64,000 bases of DNA. Origin: Xanthomonas sp. DAR 34887. GTDB lineage: Bacteria; Pseudomonadota; Gammaproteobacteria; Xanthomonadales; Xanthomonadaceae. Positions 20,809 to 31,807 of this stretch are shown here, one piece after another. Within the stretch, counting starts at the first letter, position 1, and every line of letters starts with the position of its first letter. Below the pieces are notes generated by a model, which saw only the letters and a list, made by a program, of their open reading frames with translations, had not been told where the DNA came from and made no database searches. The stretch is taken from the NCBI RefSeq assembly GCF_041245805.1, contig NZ_CP162490.1, forward strand, positions 2,023,001 through 2,087,000, in the 5' to 3' direction. The translations under genes and the position numbers were made by a program.

Positions 20809-22110
20809 TCATGGAATCAGCGTGACGGTTGCGTGCAGCGCGACCCCGATCAGGCCGCCGACCAGGGTGCCGTTGAAACGGATGTACTGCAGGTCGCGGC
20901 CCACGCTCAGTTCCAGTTGTTCCACCAGATGGCGTTCGTCCCAGCCTTTCACGGTCTGCGCGATGTGCTCGGTGACGCCGCTGCGCAGGCGTTGGGTCAG
21001 CTTCTCCGCGCCGCCCAGCAGGTGCTGGTTGAGCGCATCGCGCAATGCGCTGTCCTGGGCCAGCGACTCCCCGAGCGCGGCCAGCGAGCGCTGCAAATGC
21101 TGCACCAGCACACCGTCGTTGCGCGACAGGTCCTCGCGCAGGCTGGCGTGGATCTGGTCCCACAGGCCTTGCACGTAGTCCTGCACGCCGGGGTGCTCGA
21201 TCAGGCGCTGCTTCATCGCCTGCAGCTTGTCGGCGGTGGCCGGGTCGCTGCGCAGCCGTTGCACATAGCCGCCGAGCCAGCGCTCGTAGTCCTGGCGCAG
21301 CGGATGCTGCGGTTGCGACAGCACGTCCTGCAGTTCGTCCAGCAGCGCGTGCGCCAGGCGTTCGGCCAGGGTGTCGGCGATGCCTTCCACCGGCTTGACC
21401 CATTCCACCGTGCCGACCAGCTTGGGCCATTCGCGGCGCGCGTATTTGACGATCATCGCCGACACGCGCTGCTTCACCGCCGCATCGTCCAGATGCCGGC
21501 CGAGCCGGGTCAATGCTTCGTCGAGCAGGGCCTGGTGGCGGCCATCGGCGGTGAGCAGGCCGAGGATCTCGCCGGCGGTCGCCGCGGCGTTCCATTCGCG
21601 CAGGCGCGCCACCACGAAGCCATGGATGCGGCGCCGCACCGCGGCCTCGTCGAGCAGGTCCAGCGCCTGCAGCGCCCAACCGCGCGCCAGGTCCGCCAGC
21701 TGGCCGGCCTGCGCCGGCTCGGCCAGCCACTGGCCCAGCCGCTTGGCCGGATCGAACGCGCTGAGCTTGGCCAGCAATGCCGCCGGTTCCAGGAAATGGT
21801 CGCGCACGAAGACCGCCAGGCTGTCGGCGATGCGCGCCTTGCCATGGGGGATGATCGCGGTGTGCGGAATCGGCAGCCCCAGCGGATGGCGGAACAGCGC
21901 CACCACCGCGAACCAGTCGGCCAGCGCGCCGACCGTGGCCGCCTCGCAGAACGCGCCGATCCAGGCCCAGGCGCCGTGCATGCCCATGACGTGGCTGAGC
22001 AGGAAGCCGGCCAGCATCGCCAGCAACAACAGCGCGGCCAGCAGTTTCATGCGCCGCAGCTGCGCGCGGCGCGGATCGGGCGGCATCGACGGGTCGGAAG
22101 AAACGCTCAT
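20809..22110 (-). CDS. DUF445 membrane protein
   Basis: The 433-residue protein has a hydrophobic N-terminal hairpin (about 20-75: LLAALLLLAMLAGFLL, then a second segment through WFAVVALFRHPLG) and a C-terminal hydrophobic tail (GTLVGGLIGVALHATVTLI). Between them is a long helical region of about 330 residues. This is the DUF445/YjiN pattern; the motif ADWFAVVALFRHPLGLPIPHTAIIP is strongly conserved in the family. The function is not known. It is monocistronic, 178 bp from the upstream end of the hybrid kinase gene; that gap holds no feature I can name. Confidence 0.9.
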   Translation of the reverse strand: MSVSSDPSMPPDPRRAQLRRMKLLAALLLLAMLAGFLLSHVMGMHGAWAWIGAFCEAATVGALADWFAVVALFRHPLGLPIPHTAIIPHGKARIADSLAVFVRDHFLEPAALLAKLSAFDPAKRLGQWLAEPAQAGQLADLARGWALQALDLLDEAAVRRRIHGFVVARLREWNAAATAGEILGLLTADGRHQALLDEALTRLGRHLDDAAVKQRVSAMIVKYARREWPKLVGTVEWVKPVEGIADTLAERLAHALLDELQDVLSQPQHPLRQDYERWLGGYVQRLRSDPATADKLQAMKQRLIEHPGVQDYVQGLWDQIHASLREDLSRNDGVLVQHLQRSLAALGESLAQDSALRDALNQHLLGGAEKLTQRLRSGVTEHIAQTVKGWDERHLVEQLELSVGRDLQYIRFNGTLVGGLIGVALHATVTLIP

Positions 22111-22257
22111 GTCGCTCAGTGTACGCAGCGCTGGGTTAGCGGGATTTCATCGTGCGGACGAGGAGGGCCGCGCGTCGCCTGGCAAGCGGGGACGAACGAA
22201 GGCCTTTGTCATTGTCATCGATGCGCGCGGGTCTCAGCGGCACGTGTGCGGCGTACC

Positions 22258-22284
22258 TGTGGGAGGGACTTCAGTCCGACGCGG
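22258..22284 (+). repeat. Single REP unit, GGGAC variant
   Basis: One copy of the variant AGGGACTTCAGTCC lies in the 254-bp gap between the DUF445 and ParB-like genes. The rest of the gap shows no clear signal. Confidence 0.8.
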
Positions 22285-22364
22285 ACCCCCAGAAAAAGCT
22301 TCCTGACGGAAATCCCTGCCGCGCAGGTTGCGCATGAACCGATGCGCGGCGGGCCGATGCCGAA

Positions 22365-23225
22365 TCACTCCTGCAATTGCGCGCGCAACGCCGCCACTTC
22401 CTCGCGCAGCGCGCGATTCTCGGCGTCCAGTTCGGCCACGCGCACGCGCAGCGTGGCCAGTTCGGTGTCGCCTTGCCCGGCGTCGGCATCGCCATCCTGC
22501 CCGGTGGCCGGTGTCTCGCGCGGTTTGCGCTTGGATTCGCGGGCGCGCTTGGCCGCCTGCTTGAGTTCGTCCTTGCCGGCCATGGCCGCGGCGCGCTGTT
22601 CGTCCTCGGGCAGGCTGGCCACCGCTGCCGCGGCGTTGATCGAGATCGCGCCGGATTTCACCGCTTCCACCACTTCGGCGGTGGCCTGCTTCTGGATCTT
22701 TTCGATCTGCACCACCTGGCTGTTGCTCAGCCGCGCGGCACGCGCCAGGTCGGCGCGGCTCAGCGGCGCCGGCATCGCCTCGCTGCGCGCGTCGTCACCG
22801 GCAGGCGCATCGGCCCAGGGCGCAGCGTCGTCGCGCTCGTCGGCCGCGTCGGCAGTGTCGCCGTCGGCGGCGATCGCGGGCGCCGCGGCGGCGCGGCTGC
22901 GGCGTTCGGCCAGGATCTCGCGCTTGCGCAGCGCCAGCACGCCGCGCTGGAAATCGGACACGCTGCGCCGGCCCAGGTGCTGGTCGATCATCCACAGGTG
23001 CACGTCCTGCAACGACTGGAAACGGGTGTTCTGCACGGTCTGGAACGGCAGGCCGTGCTTCTGGCAGATGCCGTAGCGGTTGTGCCCGTCGACCAGGATC
23101 TCGCCCCACAGCACCAGCGCGTCGCGGCAGCCTTCGGCGAGCAGGCTGCGCTCCAGCGCTGCGTATTCGTCGGCGGTGAGCGGATCGATGTAGGCCTTGA
23201 GGTCTTCTTTGACGACGATGTTCAT
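22365..23225 (-). CDS. ParB/Srx-fold nuclease-like DNA-binding protein
   Basis: The 286-residue protein has an N-terminal ParB-like domain (about 8-75) with VDGHNRYGICQKHG, the counterpart of the CTP/nucleotide-binding GERR region. Next comes an Ala/Asp-rich linker (about 110-150) and a helix-turn-helix-like segment (LSRADLARAARLSNSQV, about 155-172). The C-terminus is a leucine-heptad coiled coil (about 255-286). It is far from any parA or replication gene, so a plain chromosome-segregation role is not supported; nucleoid or gene regulation is possible. The start is chosen at the conserved MNIVVKEDLK; an in-frame ATG about 13 codons upstream is an alternative. Confidence 0.8.
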   Translation of the reverse strand: MNIVVKEDLKAYIDPLTADEYAALERSLLAEGCRDALVLWGEILVDGHNRYGICQKHGLPFQTVQNTRFQSLQDVHLWMIDQHLGRRSVSDFQRGVLALRKREILAERRSRAAAAPAIAADGDTADAADERDDAAPWADAPAGDDARSEAMPAPLSRADLARAARLSNSQVVQIEKIQKQATAEVVEAVKSGAISINAAAAVASLPEDEQRAAAMAGKDELKQAAKRARESKRKPRETPATGQDGDADAGQGDTELATLRVRVAELDAENRALREEVAALRAQLQE

Positions 23226-23379
23226 CTGGGGGAGGGCACGGCGTTGCGACGGGGGCGGCATTGTAGAGAGTTGCGCGCGGTCGCGCCGGCGGCCGCCGTT
23301 GACGCTGTATCGCACGCGGCACAGAATCCGCACGATCCGGCGATCGGAGGATCGCGGCCCTGCCGAAGGAAACGCAACG

Positions 23380-23709
23380 ATGATCTTGTGGGGCTGGGGC
23401 GAGCGCAATGTCGCCTGTGGCGTGGAAGAGCGCGAGTTCTGCAAGAACTGCGAGCAGGAGCGGGCATTCGCGATGCGCCTGCACTATTCGTACGGGCACT
23501 TCTACCATCTGTTCGGCTGGGTACGCGAAAAGCAGTACCAGCTGGTGTGCCCGGTGTGCTGCCACGGCTGGCTGCTCAACCAGGCCAGCGCCGAAAGCAA
23601 GTTGCAGGCGGTGCCGATCCCGTTCCACCAACGCTGGGGCTGGCTGGTGATGCTGGTGCTGGCGGTGCTGATCGCGCTGGCGGCGCTGTGGCGCAGGAGC
23701 AGCGCGTAG
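23380..23709 (+). CDS. Small zinc-ribbon membrane protein
   Basis: This 109-residue protein has two CxxC pairs, CKNC (about 24-27) and CPVC (about 56-59), which form a predicted zinc ribbon, and one C-terminal transmembrane helix (about 84-105, WLVMLVLAVLIALAALW). A GAAGGA ribosome site lies about 10 bp before the ATG. The function is unknown. The gene is divergent from the ParB-like gene. Confidence 0.82.
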   Translation: MILWGWGERNVACGVEEREFCKNCEQERAFAMRLHYSYGHFYHLFGWVREKQYQLVCPVCCHGWLLNQASAESKLQAVPIPFHQRWGWLVMLVLAVLIALAALWRRSSA

Positions 23710-23770
23710 CCGCGCCAATGCCGCGCAAGTTCTGCTGTAATGCGCGCCCTCCGGCCGCCGACGCTCCGCC

Positions 23771-24163
23771 ATGCCCGTTTCCGCCACCGCGCGCCGCCGC
23801 CTGTGCTTGATCGCCGCCATCGCGGCAACCATCGCCGCCGGGCTGGCGTCGCGGCAGTTCCCCTGGCTGTTGCCGTCGTGGCTGGGCAAGTTGCCCGGCG
23901 ATGCGCTGTGGGCGGCGATGGTCTATTGGGGCCTGGCGTTGCTCGCGCCCCGCGCGCGGCCGCTGCGATTGGCGGCCGTGGCATTGGCCGTGTGCTGGCT
24001 GGTGGAAGCGTCGCAGCTGTACCATGCGCCGTGGCTCGACGCGCTGCGCGCGACCACGCTCGGACATCTGGCCCTGGGCTCTACGTTCGTGTGGTTGGAT
24101 CTGCTCGCCTATGCGGTGGGGGTGGCCGCCGCGGCGTGGCTCGACCGCTGCGCGCGCCGATGA
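23771..24163 (+). CDS. DUF2809 integral membrane protein
   Basis: The 130-residue protein is mostly hydrophobic with four predicted membrane helices. It contains FPWLLPSWLGKLPGDALWAA and WLVEASQLYHAPWLDALR, which are characteristic of DUF2809. The function is unknown. It follows the zinc-ribbon gene by 61 bp on the same strand. Confidence 0.87.
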   Translation: MPVSATARRRLCLIAAIAATIAAGLASRQFPWLLPSWLGKLPGDALWAAMVYWGLALLAPRARPLRLAAVALAVCWLVEASQLYHAPWLDALRATTLGHLALGSTFVWLDLLAYAVGVAAAAWLDRCARR

Positions 24164-24262
24164 GCGCGCAGCAGGATCCGGTGCTGTGCTACACGCAGTT
24201 CGCCTTTGCGAAGGCGGCTGCAAGAGCAGGGCCGCTGCGCCAGCGCGCAACGGCCATCGGGT

Positions 24263-24577
24263 TCAACCGACCACCACCTCGCTGATCTGCATCACCGGGG
24301 TCAGGTCGGTGTAGTGCTTGATGTCGCCGAGGATTTCGTCGGCGTGCGGGCCGAAGCCGGCCTGGAACGCTTCCACCGAGTCGCTGAAGATGTGGCACAT
24401 GCCGACGTAGGTCGGATCGCTGCCGGGGGCGCCGCCGGACAGGCCCTTGTCCACGGTGTAGTACCTGCAGGCGTCGCCCATGCGCGCCTTGAGCAGCGGC
24501 ATGTGCGTGTCGCGGTAGTAGTCGTGGTCGAAACGGGCGCCTGCTGTGTACGGATACATCACGCTGACCTTGATCAT
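24263..24577 (-). CDS. EthD-family protein
   Basis: The 104-residue ferredoxin-like-fold protein has the EthD pattern MIKVSVMYPY, FDHDYYRDTHMPLL, and a C-terminal DLTPVMQISEVV. EthD proteins are small dimeric alpha-beta barrels linked to oxidative degradation in some actinobacteria; here the role is unknown. It is convergent with the DUF2809 gene. Confidence 0.9.
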   Translation of the reverse strand: MIKVSVMYPYTAGARFDHDYYRDTHMPLLKARMGDACRYYTVDKGLSGGAPGSDPTYVGMCHIFSDSVEAFQAGFGPHADEILGDIKHYTDLTPVMQISEVVVG

Positions 24578-24709
24578 GGGGCGGCTCCTGGGAATGCGGC
24601 GAAGGATGGGAACGCGGCGGCGTGGGGTCGCGCAAGGCTACACCGTCGCCGCACTGTCGCCGTGTTGCGCTGCGGCGTCCGCGCGCGGCCCTGGCGCGCC
24701 GCCGGCGCG

Positions 24710-25072
24710 CTAGGTCCGCGCGTCGCCGCCGGAACGACCGCTCTCGGGCGAGGACGCACGCTTCCAGCACAGGAAGCGCTGGTTCGCGGTCGAGGTCATG
24801 GCGGCGAACAGGCTGGCGTTGTCGAAGCCGGGCAGCGTCTGCAGCACGGCCAGGATCTGCTGCTCGCCGTCGGCGCCGCCGGGGTAGACGCAGCCCGTGC
24901 CATCGGCGCCGGCAAGAATCCACCACAGGTCTGTGCCCCATGGGCCGCTGTCGTCGGTCTCGATCAGCACCCCGGCGAGCACGGACAGCGCAACCCGTTC
25001 GATGGTCCCGTCGGGACGTTCGCTGACGATCACGCCGTCCTCGAGGCGCACGCCGAAGCTGTCGTTCGGCAT
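24710..25072 (-). CDS. Conserved hypothetical protein
   Basis: The 120-residue soluble protein has no motif I can name. The central part (LIETDDSGPWGTDLWWILAG, about 37-56) followed by CVYPGGADGEQQIL looks like a structured domain, and the C-terminus is polar and unconserved in appearance. ATG 25072 is used, because the reading frame upstream would overlap mmsA. It lies 10 bp downstream of mmsA on the same strand and may be cotranscribed. Confidence 0.72.
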   Translation of the reverse strand: MPNDSFGVRLEDGVIVSERPDGTIERVALSVLAGVLIETDDSGPWGTDLWWILAGADGTGCVYPGGADGEQQILAVLQTLPGFDNASLFAAMTSTANQRFLCWKRASSPESGRSGGDART

Positions 25073-25082
25073 CGTCGGCGGC

Positions 25083-26576
25083 CTAACGCATCGTCGGCAT
25101 CGCGAACTCGGCCTCGCGCGCGGCCGCCGGCCAGCGCGCGGTGACGGTCTTGAGCCGGGTGTAGAAGCGCACGCCGTCGGGGCCATGCACATGCAGCGGG
25201 CCGAACAGCGAGCGTTTCCAGCCGCCGAAGCTATGGAATGCCATCGGCACCGGGATCGGCACGTTGATCCCGACCATGCCGGCCTGCACGCGCCGGGCGA
25301 AGGCGCGCGCGGCGCCGCCGTCGCGGGTGAACACCGCCGCCCCGTTGCCGTACTCGTGCGCGTCGATCAGCTGCAGCGCGGCGTCGGCATCGGCGACGCG
25401 CACCACGCACAGCACCGGGCCGAAGATCTCTTCGCGGTAGATGCGCATGTCGGCGCGTACATGATCGAACAGGCTGCCGCCGAGAAAGAAGCCATCGGCC
25501 GCCGCCGGCGTATGCGCGGCGCGGCCGTCCACCACCAGCGTGGCGCCGTCGGCCACGCCGCTGTCGATGTAGCCGCGCACGCGCTCGCGGTGCGCGGCGC
25601 TGATCAGCGGGCCCATGTCCGGTTCGTTGGCGCCGGCGCCGAGCGTCAGCGCGGCCACGCGCGGCGCCAGCCTGGCGACCAGCGCATCGGCCACCGCATC
25701 GCCCACGCACACCGCCACCGAGATCGCCATGCAGCGTTCGCCGGCCGAGCCGTAGCCGGCGCCGAGCAGGGCCGAGGCGACATCGTCCAGGTCGGCGTCA
25801 GGCAGCACCACCAGGTGGTTCTTGGCCCCGCCCAGCGCCTGCACCCGTTTGCCCAGCGCGCTGCCGCGCGCGTACAGGTCCGCCGCGACCGGGGTGGAGC
25901 CGACGAAGCTCAACGCCTGCACCTGCGGGTGCGCGAGCAGCGCGTCCACTGCCGGCTTGGCGCCGTGCACCACGTTGAACACGCCGTCCGGCAGGCCGGC
26001 CTCGTGCAGCCAGTCGGCCAGCAGCATCGCCGCGGACGGATCGCGTTCGGACGGCTTGAGTACGAAGCTGTTGCCGCAGGCCAGCGCGATCGGCAGCATC
26101 CACAGCGGCACCATCGCCGGGAAGTTGAACGGGGTGACCCCGGCGACCACGCCCAGCGGCGCGTATTCGCTCCACGCATCCACGCCGCGGCCGACCTCGA
26201 CCGAATGCTCGCCCTTGAGCAGCTGCGGGATGCCGCAGGCGAATTCCACCACCTCCATGCCGCGGGTGACCTCGCCGCGCGCATCGGACACCACCTTGCC
26301 GTGCTCGGCGCTGATGCAGCGGGCCAGGGTGTCGGCGTGCCGTTCTAGCAGTTCGCGGAAGCGGAACATCACCCGTGCGCGCTGCAGCGGCGGGGTCGCC
26401 GCCCAGGCCGGGAAGGCGCGCGCGGCGGCGCCCACCGCCGTCTCCACCGCATGCGTGTGGTCCAGCGGCACGCGTCGCGCCACCGCACCGCTGGCCGGAT
26501 CGAATACCTCTGCGTACTCGCCAGTGCGGAAACCCATGCGGCGGCCGTCGATGTAATGGGACAGGGTTTCGATCAT
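25083..26576 (-). CDS. mmsA: Methylmalonate-semialdehyde dehydrogenase (CoA-acylating)
   Basis: This 497-residue aldehyde dehydrogenase converts methylmalonate semialdehyde to propionyl-CoA, or malonate semialdehyde to acetyl-CoA, with NAD+. MmsA hallmarks are [13 protein letters not shown] (about 150-162), the catalytic Cys in GSAGERCMA, and the C-terminal signature [23 protein letters not shown], which separates MmsA from other ALDHs. It is the last large gene of a minus-strand set with ald and an omega-transaminase. Malonate semialdehyde from beta-alanine transamination is a likely substrate there, as is valine catabolism. Confidence 0.94.
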   Translation of the reverse strand: MIETLSHYIDGRRMGFRTGEYAEVFDPASGAVARRVPLDHTHAVETAVGAAARAFPAWAATPPLQRARVMFRFRELLERHADTLARCISAEHGKVVSDARGEVTRGMEVVEFACGIPQLLKGEHSVEVGRGVDAWSEYAPLGVVAGVTPFNFPAMVPLWMLPIALACGNSFVLKPSERDPSAAMLLADWLHEAGLPDGVFNVVHGAKPAVDALLAHPQVQALSFVGSTPVAADLYARGSALGKRVQALGGAKNHLVVLPDADLDDVASALLGAGYGSAGERCMAISVAVCVGDAVADALVARLAPRVAALTLGAGANEPDMGPLISAAHRERVRGYIDSGVADGATLVVDGRAAHTPAAADGFFLGGSLFDHVRADMRIYREEIFGPVLCVVRVADADAALQLIDAHEYGNGAAVFTRDGGAARAFARRVQAGMVGINVPIPVPMAFHSFGGWKRSLFGPLHVHGPDGVRFYTRLKTVTARWPAAAREAEFAMPTMR

Positions 26577-26601
26577 GGTCGGTGTTCCTCGCAGGAAAGA
26601 C

Positions 26602-27713
26602 TCAGCCCAGCGCGTCCAGCGGGCGCACGAAGTCCGCGCCCAGCGCCTGCGCCACCGCACGGTGGGTGAGCTTGCCGGCATGCACGTTGAGGCCGTTGCG
26701 CAGGTCCTGGTCGTCGCGCAGCGCCTGCAGGCCGTGTTCGGCCAGTTGCAGCACGAACGGCAGGGTGGCGTTGGTCAGGGCAAAGGTGGAGGTGCGCGCC
26801 ACGCCGCCGGGCATGTTGGCCACGCAGTAGTGGACGATGCCGTCGACCTCGTAGGTCGGTTGCTGGTGGGTGGTGGCATGGCTTGTCTCGAAGCAGCCGC
26901 CCTGGTCGATCGCCACGTCCACCAGCACCGAGCCGGCCGCAGCAACGCCAGTTGCGCGCGCGACACCAGCTTGGGCGCGGCGGCGCCGGGGATCAGCACC
27001 GCGCCGATCACCAGGTCGGTATGCGGCAGGCATTGCTCGATCGCATCGCGGGTGGAGTACAGCGTGGTCAGCTGGTGGCCGTACAGTTCGTCCAGGTACT
27101 TGAGCCGTTCCAGCGAGCGGTCCAGCACCGTCACCCGCGCATGCAGGCCCATCGCCATGCGCGCGGCGTTGATGCCGACCACGCCGCCGCCGATCACCAG
27201 CACTTCGGCCGGCTTGACCCCGGGCACGCCGCCGAGCAGCACGCCGGAGCCGCCTTGCGCCTTCTCCAGCGCATGCGCGCCGGCCTGGATCGCCATGCGT
27301 CCGGCGACTTCGCTCATCGGCGCCAGCAGCGGCAAGCCGCCGTGGCCGTCGGTGACGGTCTCGTAGGCGATCGCGGTGCAGCCGGAGCGCAGCAGCGCGC
27401 TGGCCTGGGCCGGATCCGGCGCCAGGTGCAGATAGGTGAACAACACTTGCCCCGGGCGCAGCATCGCGCATTCGTCCGGCTGCGGTTCCTTGACCTTGAC
27501 GATCATGTCGGCCTGCGCGAACACGCTGGCCGCGTCGTCGGCCAGGCGCGCGCCGGCGCGTTCGTAGTCGGCGTCGGTGAGGCCGATGGCCTGGCCGCCG
27601 TCGCGCTGCACCAGCACCTGGTGCCCGTGCAGCACCAGTTCGCGGACCCCGGCCGGGGTCAGCCCGATCCGGTATTCGTGGTTCTTGATCTCTTTCGGGA
27701 CGCCGACCAGCAT
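26602..27713 (-). pseudogene. ald: Alanine dehydrogenase, frameshifted
   Basis: The N-terminal 259 codons (from ATG 27713; [17 protein letters not shown], then [13 protein letters not shown]) and the C-terminal part ([28 protein letters not shown]) are both well conserved but lie in different frames. The shift falls at about 26933: the sense strand reads CTGCGGCCGGCTCGG where LRPGS requires one more G. With that base restored the gene is 1113 bp, giving about 370 residues, the normal Ald length. As written, translation runs on into an unrelated frame and loses the C-terminal catalytic/NAD region. A recent mutation or a sequencing error in a G run both fit. Confidence 0.93.
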
Positions 27714-27778
27714 GAGCGGTTCTCCAGGCATGCGGCGCGCGTGGGGAGCGCGGTGCGGGTTGGGATGGGGGGCGGGAA

Positions 27779-29155
<1,377 letters not shown>

Positions 29156-29176
29156 CACAGGCTCCACGCGAGAGAA

Positions 29177-29196
29177 GTGTTGAAAAAACTTTACAC
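29177..29196 (-). promoter_or_regulatory. Candidate PuuR-type operator before the transaminase
   Basis: On the minus strand the site reads GTGTAAAGTTTTTTCAACAC, an imperfect dyad GTGT-N12-ACAC that ends 21 bases before the transaminase start. A matching site of opposite orientation stands before the divergent regulator. Binding by the regulator is inferred. Confidence 0.55.
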
Positions 29197-29368
29197 CAAC
29201 CGGGCTGGCGGTGGCGGCCTGGCCTGCGCTGCGGCACAGGACCACCCAGGCCGTGTCGCAACCAACCGCATCGCGCCGCAACACGAAGCTGCGCGAAGAC
29301 AGGCCCATGCAGGCACGCACGCCGGGTGCAGCGCGCGGCATCCGGCAAATTGACCGCCAGGGCCGGCT

Positions 29369-29389
29369 GTGTAAAGTATCCGGCAACAC
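29369..29389 (+). promoter_or_regulatory. Candidate PuuR-type operator before puuR
   Basis: The plus strand reads GTGTAAAGT, six bases (ATCCGG), then CAACAC. It ends 24 bases before the regulator ATG and shares 15 fixed positions with the site at 29177-29196. Autoregulation is inferred from position. Confidence 0.55.
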
Positions 29390-29413
29390 CGCCAAGGCCC
29401 TCCTGATCACGCG

Positions 29414-29962
29414 ATGGATATCGGCGCCCGCCTGCATCGGGTTCGCACCGCCCACGGACTGAGCCAGCGCGAGCTGGCCAAGCGGGTGGGCGTGACCAAC
29501 AGCACCATCTCGCTGATCGAACAGAACAAGGTCAGCCCGTCGGTGAGTTCGCTGAAGAAGGTGCTGGACGGCATTCCGATCTCGCTGGCCGATTTCTTCA
29601 CCCAGGACCTGCAGATCGGGCCGGCCGATGCGCCGTTCTACGCCGCCGACGAACTGCCCGACGTCGGCAGCGACGGCATCCATTACTACCTGGTCGGGCA
29701 GCACCGCCCGCAGCGGCAGATGTGCATACTGCGCGAGGTGATGCCGCCGGGCAGCGATACCGGCACCGCGATGCTGGTGCACGAAGGCGAGGAAGGCGGC
29801 GTGGTGGTGGCGGGCGAAGTGGAGATCACCGTCGGCACCCAGGTGCGCGTGCTGCGCGCCGGCGAGGGGTACTATTTCGAGAGCCGGGTGCCGCACCGGT
29901 TCCGCAACGTCGGCAGCGAGGCGGCGGTGATCGTCAGCGCCAACACCCCGGCCACGTTCTGA
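29414..29962 (+). CDS. puuR: XRE-cupin transcriptional regulator, PuuR type
   Basis: The 182-residue protein has an N-terminal Xre helix-turn-helix (about 3-60; [23 protein letters not shown]) and a C-terminal cupin (about 105-175; [18 protein letters not shown], then RVPHRFRN). This is the PuuR/polyamine repressor architecture and length. It is divergent from the omega-transaminase and 88 bp upstream of puuC, so it probably represses both. A polyamine or its gamma-glutamyl derivative is the likely inducer in this family. Confidence 0.9.
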   Translation: MDIGARLHRVRTAHGLSQRELAKRVGVTNSTISLIEQNKVSPSVSSLKKVLDGIPISLADFFTQDLQIGPADAPFYAADELPDVGSDGIHYYLVGQHRPQRQMCILREVMPPGSDTGTAMLVHEGEEGGVVVAGEVEITVGTQVRVLRAGEGYYFESRVPHRFRNVGSEAAVIVSANTPATF

Positions 29963-30050
29963 GCGCCGCCTGCGTCGCGGCGCGTGCGCTCGCCTTGCTG
30001 CAGCCGTACGACCCGCAGATCCGTTCCTTCCTCCCGACCCGGAGCTTCCG

Positions 30051-31553
30051 ATGACCGCACCCCGCACCCGCGACGCCTGGCAGGCGATGGCCGACGCGCT
30101 GCAGCTGCGCACCCAGGCCTTCATCGACGGACGCTACGTCGCCGCGGCCAGCGGCAAGACCTTCGACTGCGTCAGCCCGATCGACGGCCGCGTGCTCGGC
30201 CAGGTCGCCGAGGGCGGTGCCGAGGACATCGACCGCGCGGTCGCCGCGGCGCGGCGCAGCTTCGATGCCGGGCACTGGTCGCAGGCCAAGCCCGCGCAGC
30301 GCAAGAAGACCCTGATCAGGCTGGCGCAGCTGGTCGAACAGCATGCCGACGAACTGGCGCTGCTGGAGTCGCTGGACATGGGCAAGCCGGTGCGCGACGC
30401 GCGCAGCGTGGACGTGGCGGCCACGGTGCGCTGCCTGGCCTGGACCGGCGAGGCGCTGGACAAGCTCTACGGCGAGGTGGCGCCGACCGGGCAGGACGAG
30501 CTGGGCCTGATCACCCGCGAACCGCTGGGCGTGGTCGGCGCGATCGTGCCGTGGAATTTTCCGTTGCTGATGGCCGCATGGAAGATCGCCCCGGCGCTGG
30601 CGGCGGGCAATTCGGTGGTGCTCAAGCCCTCGGAGAAATCGCCGCTGAGCGTGCTGCGCCTGGCCGAGTTGGTGGCCGAAGCCGGCATCCCCGACGGCGT
30701 GTTCAACGTGGTGCCCGGGTTCGGCAAGAGCGCCGGCGAACCGCTGGCGCTGCACATGGACGTGGATGGCCTGGTGTTCACCGGCTCCACCGCGGTCGGC
30801 AAGCGCCTGCTGCAATGCGCCGGGCTGTCGAACATGAAACGCGCCTACATGGAATGCGGCGGCAAGAGCCCGAACCTGGTGTTCGCCGACGCGCCGGATC
30901 TGGAACAGGCGGCGCAGGCCGCGGCCGGCGCGATCTTCTACAACCAGGGCGAAGTCTGCACCGCGGCATCGCGGCTGCTGGTGGAGCGTTCGATCAAGGA
31001 CGCCTTCGTCGCCCGCGTGGTCGCCGCCGGACGCGCGCTGCAGCCGCGGCACCCGTTCGACGAGGATGCGGCGATGGGCGCGCTGGTGGACGAGGCGCAG
31101 ACCCACCGCGTGCTCGATTACATCGCGCGCGGCAACGAGGAGGGCGCGCGCCTGCTGCTCGGCGGCAAGCGCGCGGAGGTGGTCGCCGGCGGCTGCTACG
31201 TGGAGCCGACCATCTTCGACGAGGTCGGCCACGAGCACACCATCGCCCGCGAGGAGATCTTCGGCCCGGTGCTGTCGGTGATCGCCTTCGACGACGAAGC
31301 GCACGCGTTGCGCATGGCAAACGACAGCGACTACGGCCTGGCCGCGGGCGTGTGGACCCGCGACATCGGCCGCGCGCACCGCGTGGCGCGCCAGCTGCGT
31401 GCCGGCAGCGTGTGGGTGAACTACTGGGACGGCGGCGACATGACCGCGCCGTTCGGCGGCTACAAGCAATCGGGCAACGGCCGCGACAAGTCGCTGCATG
31501 CGTTCGACAAGTACACCGAGATGAAGGCGACCTGGATCAATCTGGGCGTTTGA
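30051..31553 (+). CDS. puuC: Gamma-glutamyl-gamma-aminobutyraldehyde dehydrogenase (PuuC type)
   Basis: This 500-residue NAD(P)-dependent aldehyde dehydrogenase has [17 protein letters not shown], the catalytic Glu in MECGGKSPN, catalytic Cys in [12 protein letters not shown], and a terminal [23 protein letters not shown]. It closely follows the PuuC/AldH pattern. In the gamma-glutamylated putrescine pathway it oxidises gamma-Glu-gamma-aminobutyraldehyde to gamma-Glu-GABA. It is adjacent to puuR, while puuA, puuB and puuD lie 12-16 kb away in the same window. It may also oxidise 3-aminopropanal-type aldehydes for the adjacent beta-alanine module. Confidence 0.9.
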   Translation: MTAPRTRDAWQAMADALQLRTQAFIDGRYVAAASGKTFDCVSPIDGRVLGQVAEGGAEDIDRAVAAARRSFDAGHWSQAKPAQRKKTLIRLAQLVEQHADELALLESLDMGKPVRDARSVDVAATVRCLAWTGEALDKLYGEVAPTGQDELGLITREPLGVVGAIVPWNFPLLMAAWKIAPALAAGNSVVLKPSEKSPLSVLRLAELVAEAGIPDGVFNVVPGFGKSAGEPLALHMDVDGLVFTGSTAVGKRLLQCAGLSNMKRAYMECGGKSPNLVFADAPDLEQAAQAAAGAIFYNQGEVCTAASRLLVERSIKDAFVARVVAAGRALQPRHPFDEDAAMGALVDEAQTHRVLDYIARGNEEGARLLLGGKRAEVVAGGCYVEPTIFDEVGHEHTIAREEIFGPVLSVIAFDDEAHALRMANDSDYGLAAGVWTRDIGRAHRVARQLRAGSVWVNYWDGGDMTAPFGGYKQSGNGRDKSLHAFDKYTEMKATWINLGV

Positions 31554-31554
31554 G

Positions 31555-31586
31555 CCGGGATTGGGGATTGGGGATTGGGGATTCGC
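31555..31586 (+). repeat. GGGGATT heptamer array after the puuC stop (G-quadruplex motif)
   Basis: Four heptamers follow the puuC stop by one base: CCGGGATTGGGGATTGGGG and on to GATTCGCAAG. Four G-tracts of 3-4 with 3-base loops on the sense strand make a canonical quadruplex motif in the 3' untranslated RNA. Confidence 0.9.
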
Positions 31587-31610
31587 AAGTGCGCCGCACA
31601 TGTGTGGTTT

Positions 31611-31673
31611 TGTAGGAGGGCTTCAGCCCCGACGCGTTACCGGTAACGCGTCGGGGCTGAAGCCCCTCCTACA
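31611..31673. repeat. Long REP hairpin, GGGGC variant
   Basis: One inverted pair reads as a near-perfect 63-base hairpin: arms AGGGCTTCAGCCCCGACGC and its complement, joined through the self-complementary GCGTTACCGGTAACGC. Only one base is unpaired (GGG versus GGGG). It lies between convergent puuC and DUF1203 genes and could act as a bidirectional stop or RNA-stabilising stem. Confidence 0.9.
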
Positions 31674-31758
31674 GAAAAGCGGCTCGGCTTGGAGCGCAAA
31701 AGCGTTCTCAAGCGGTGATTTTTCAATCGCTTGACGGCGATCTGCGACAGGGCATCAT

Positions 31759-31807
31759 CCCGATTCCCGATTCCCGATTCCCGATTCCCGATTCCCGATT
31801 CCCGAAC
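31759..31807 (-). repeat. CCCGATT heptamer array at the 3' end of the DUF1203 gene
   Basis: Six perfect CCCGATT units plus a partial one run up to the DUF1203 stop. On that gene's sense strand they read GGGAATC, giving six G-tracts of three with 4-base loops, another potential quadruplex in a 3' untranslated region. Confidence 0.9.

Noticed and set aside
24201..24216. Hairpin CGCCTT-TGCG-AAGGCG as a terminator between the DUF2809 and EthD genes
   Set aside because: The stem is short and there is no T-run on either strand.
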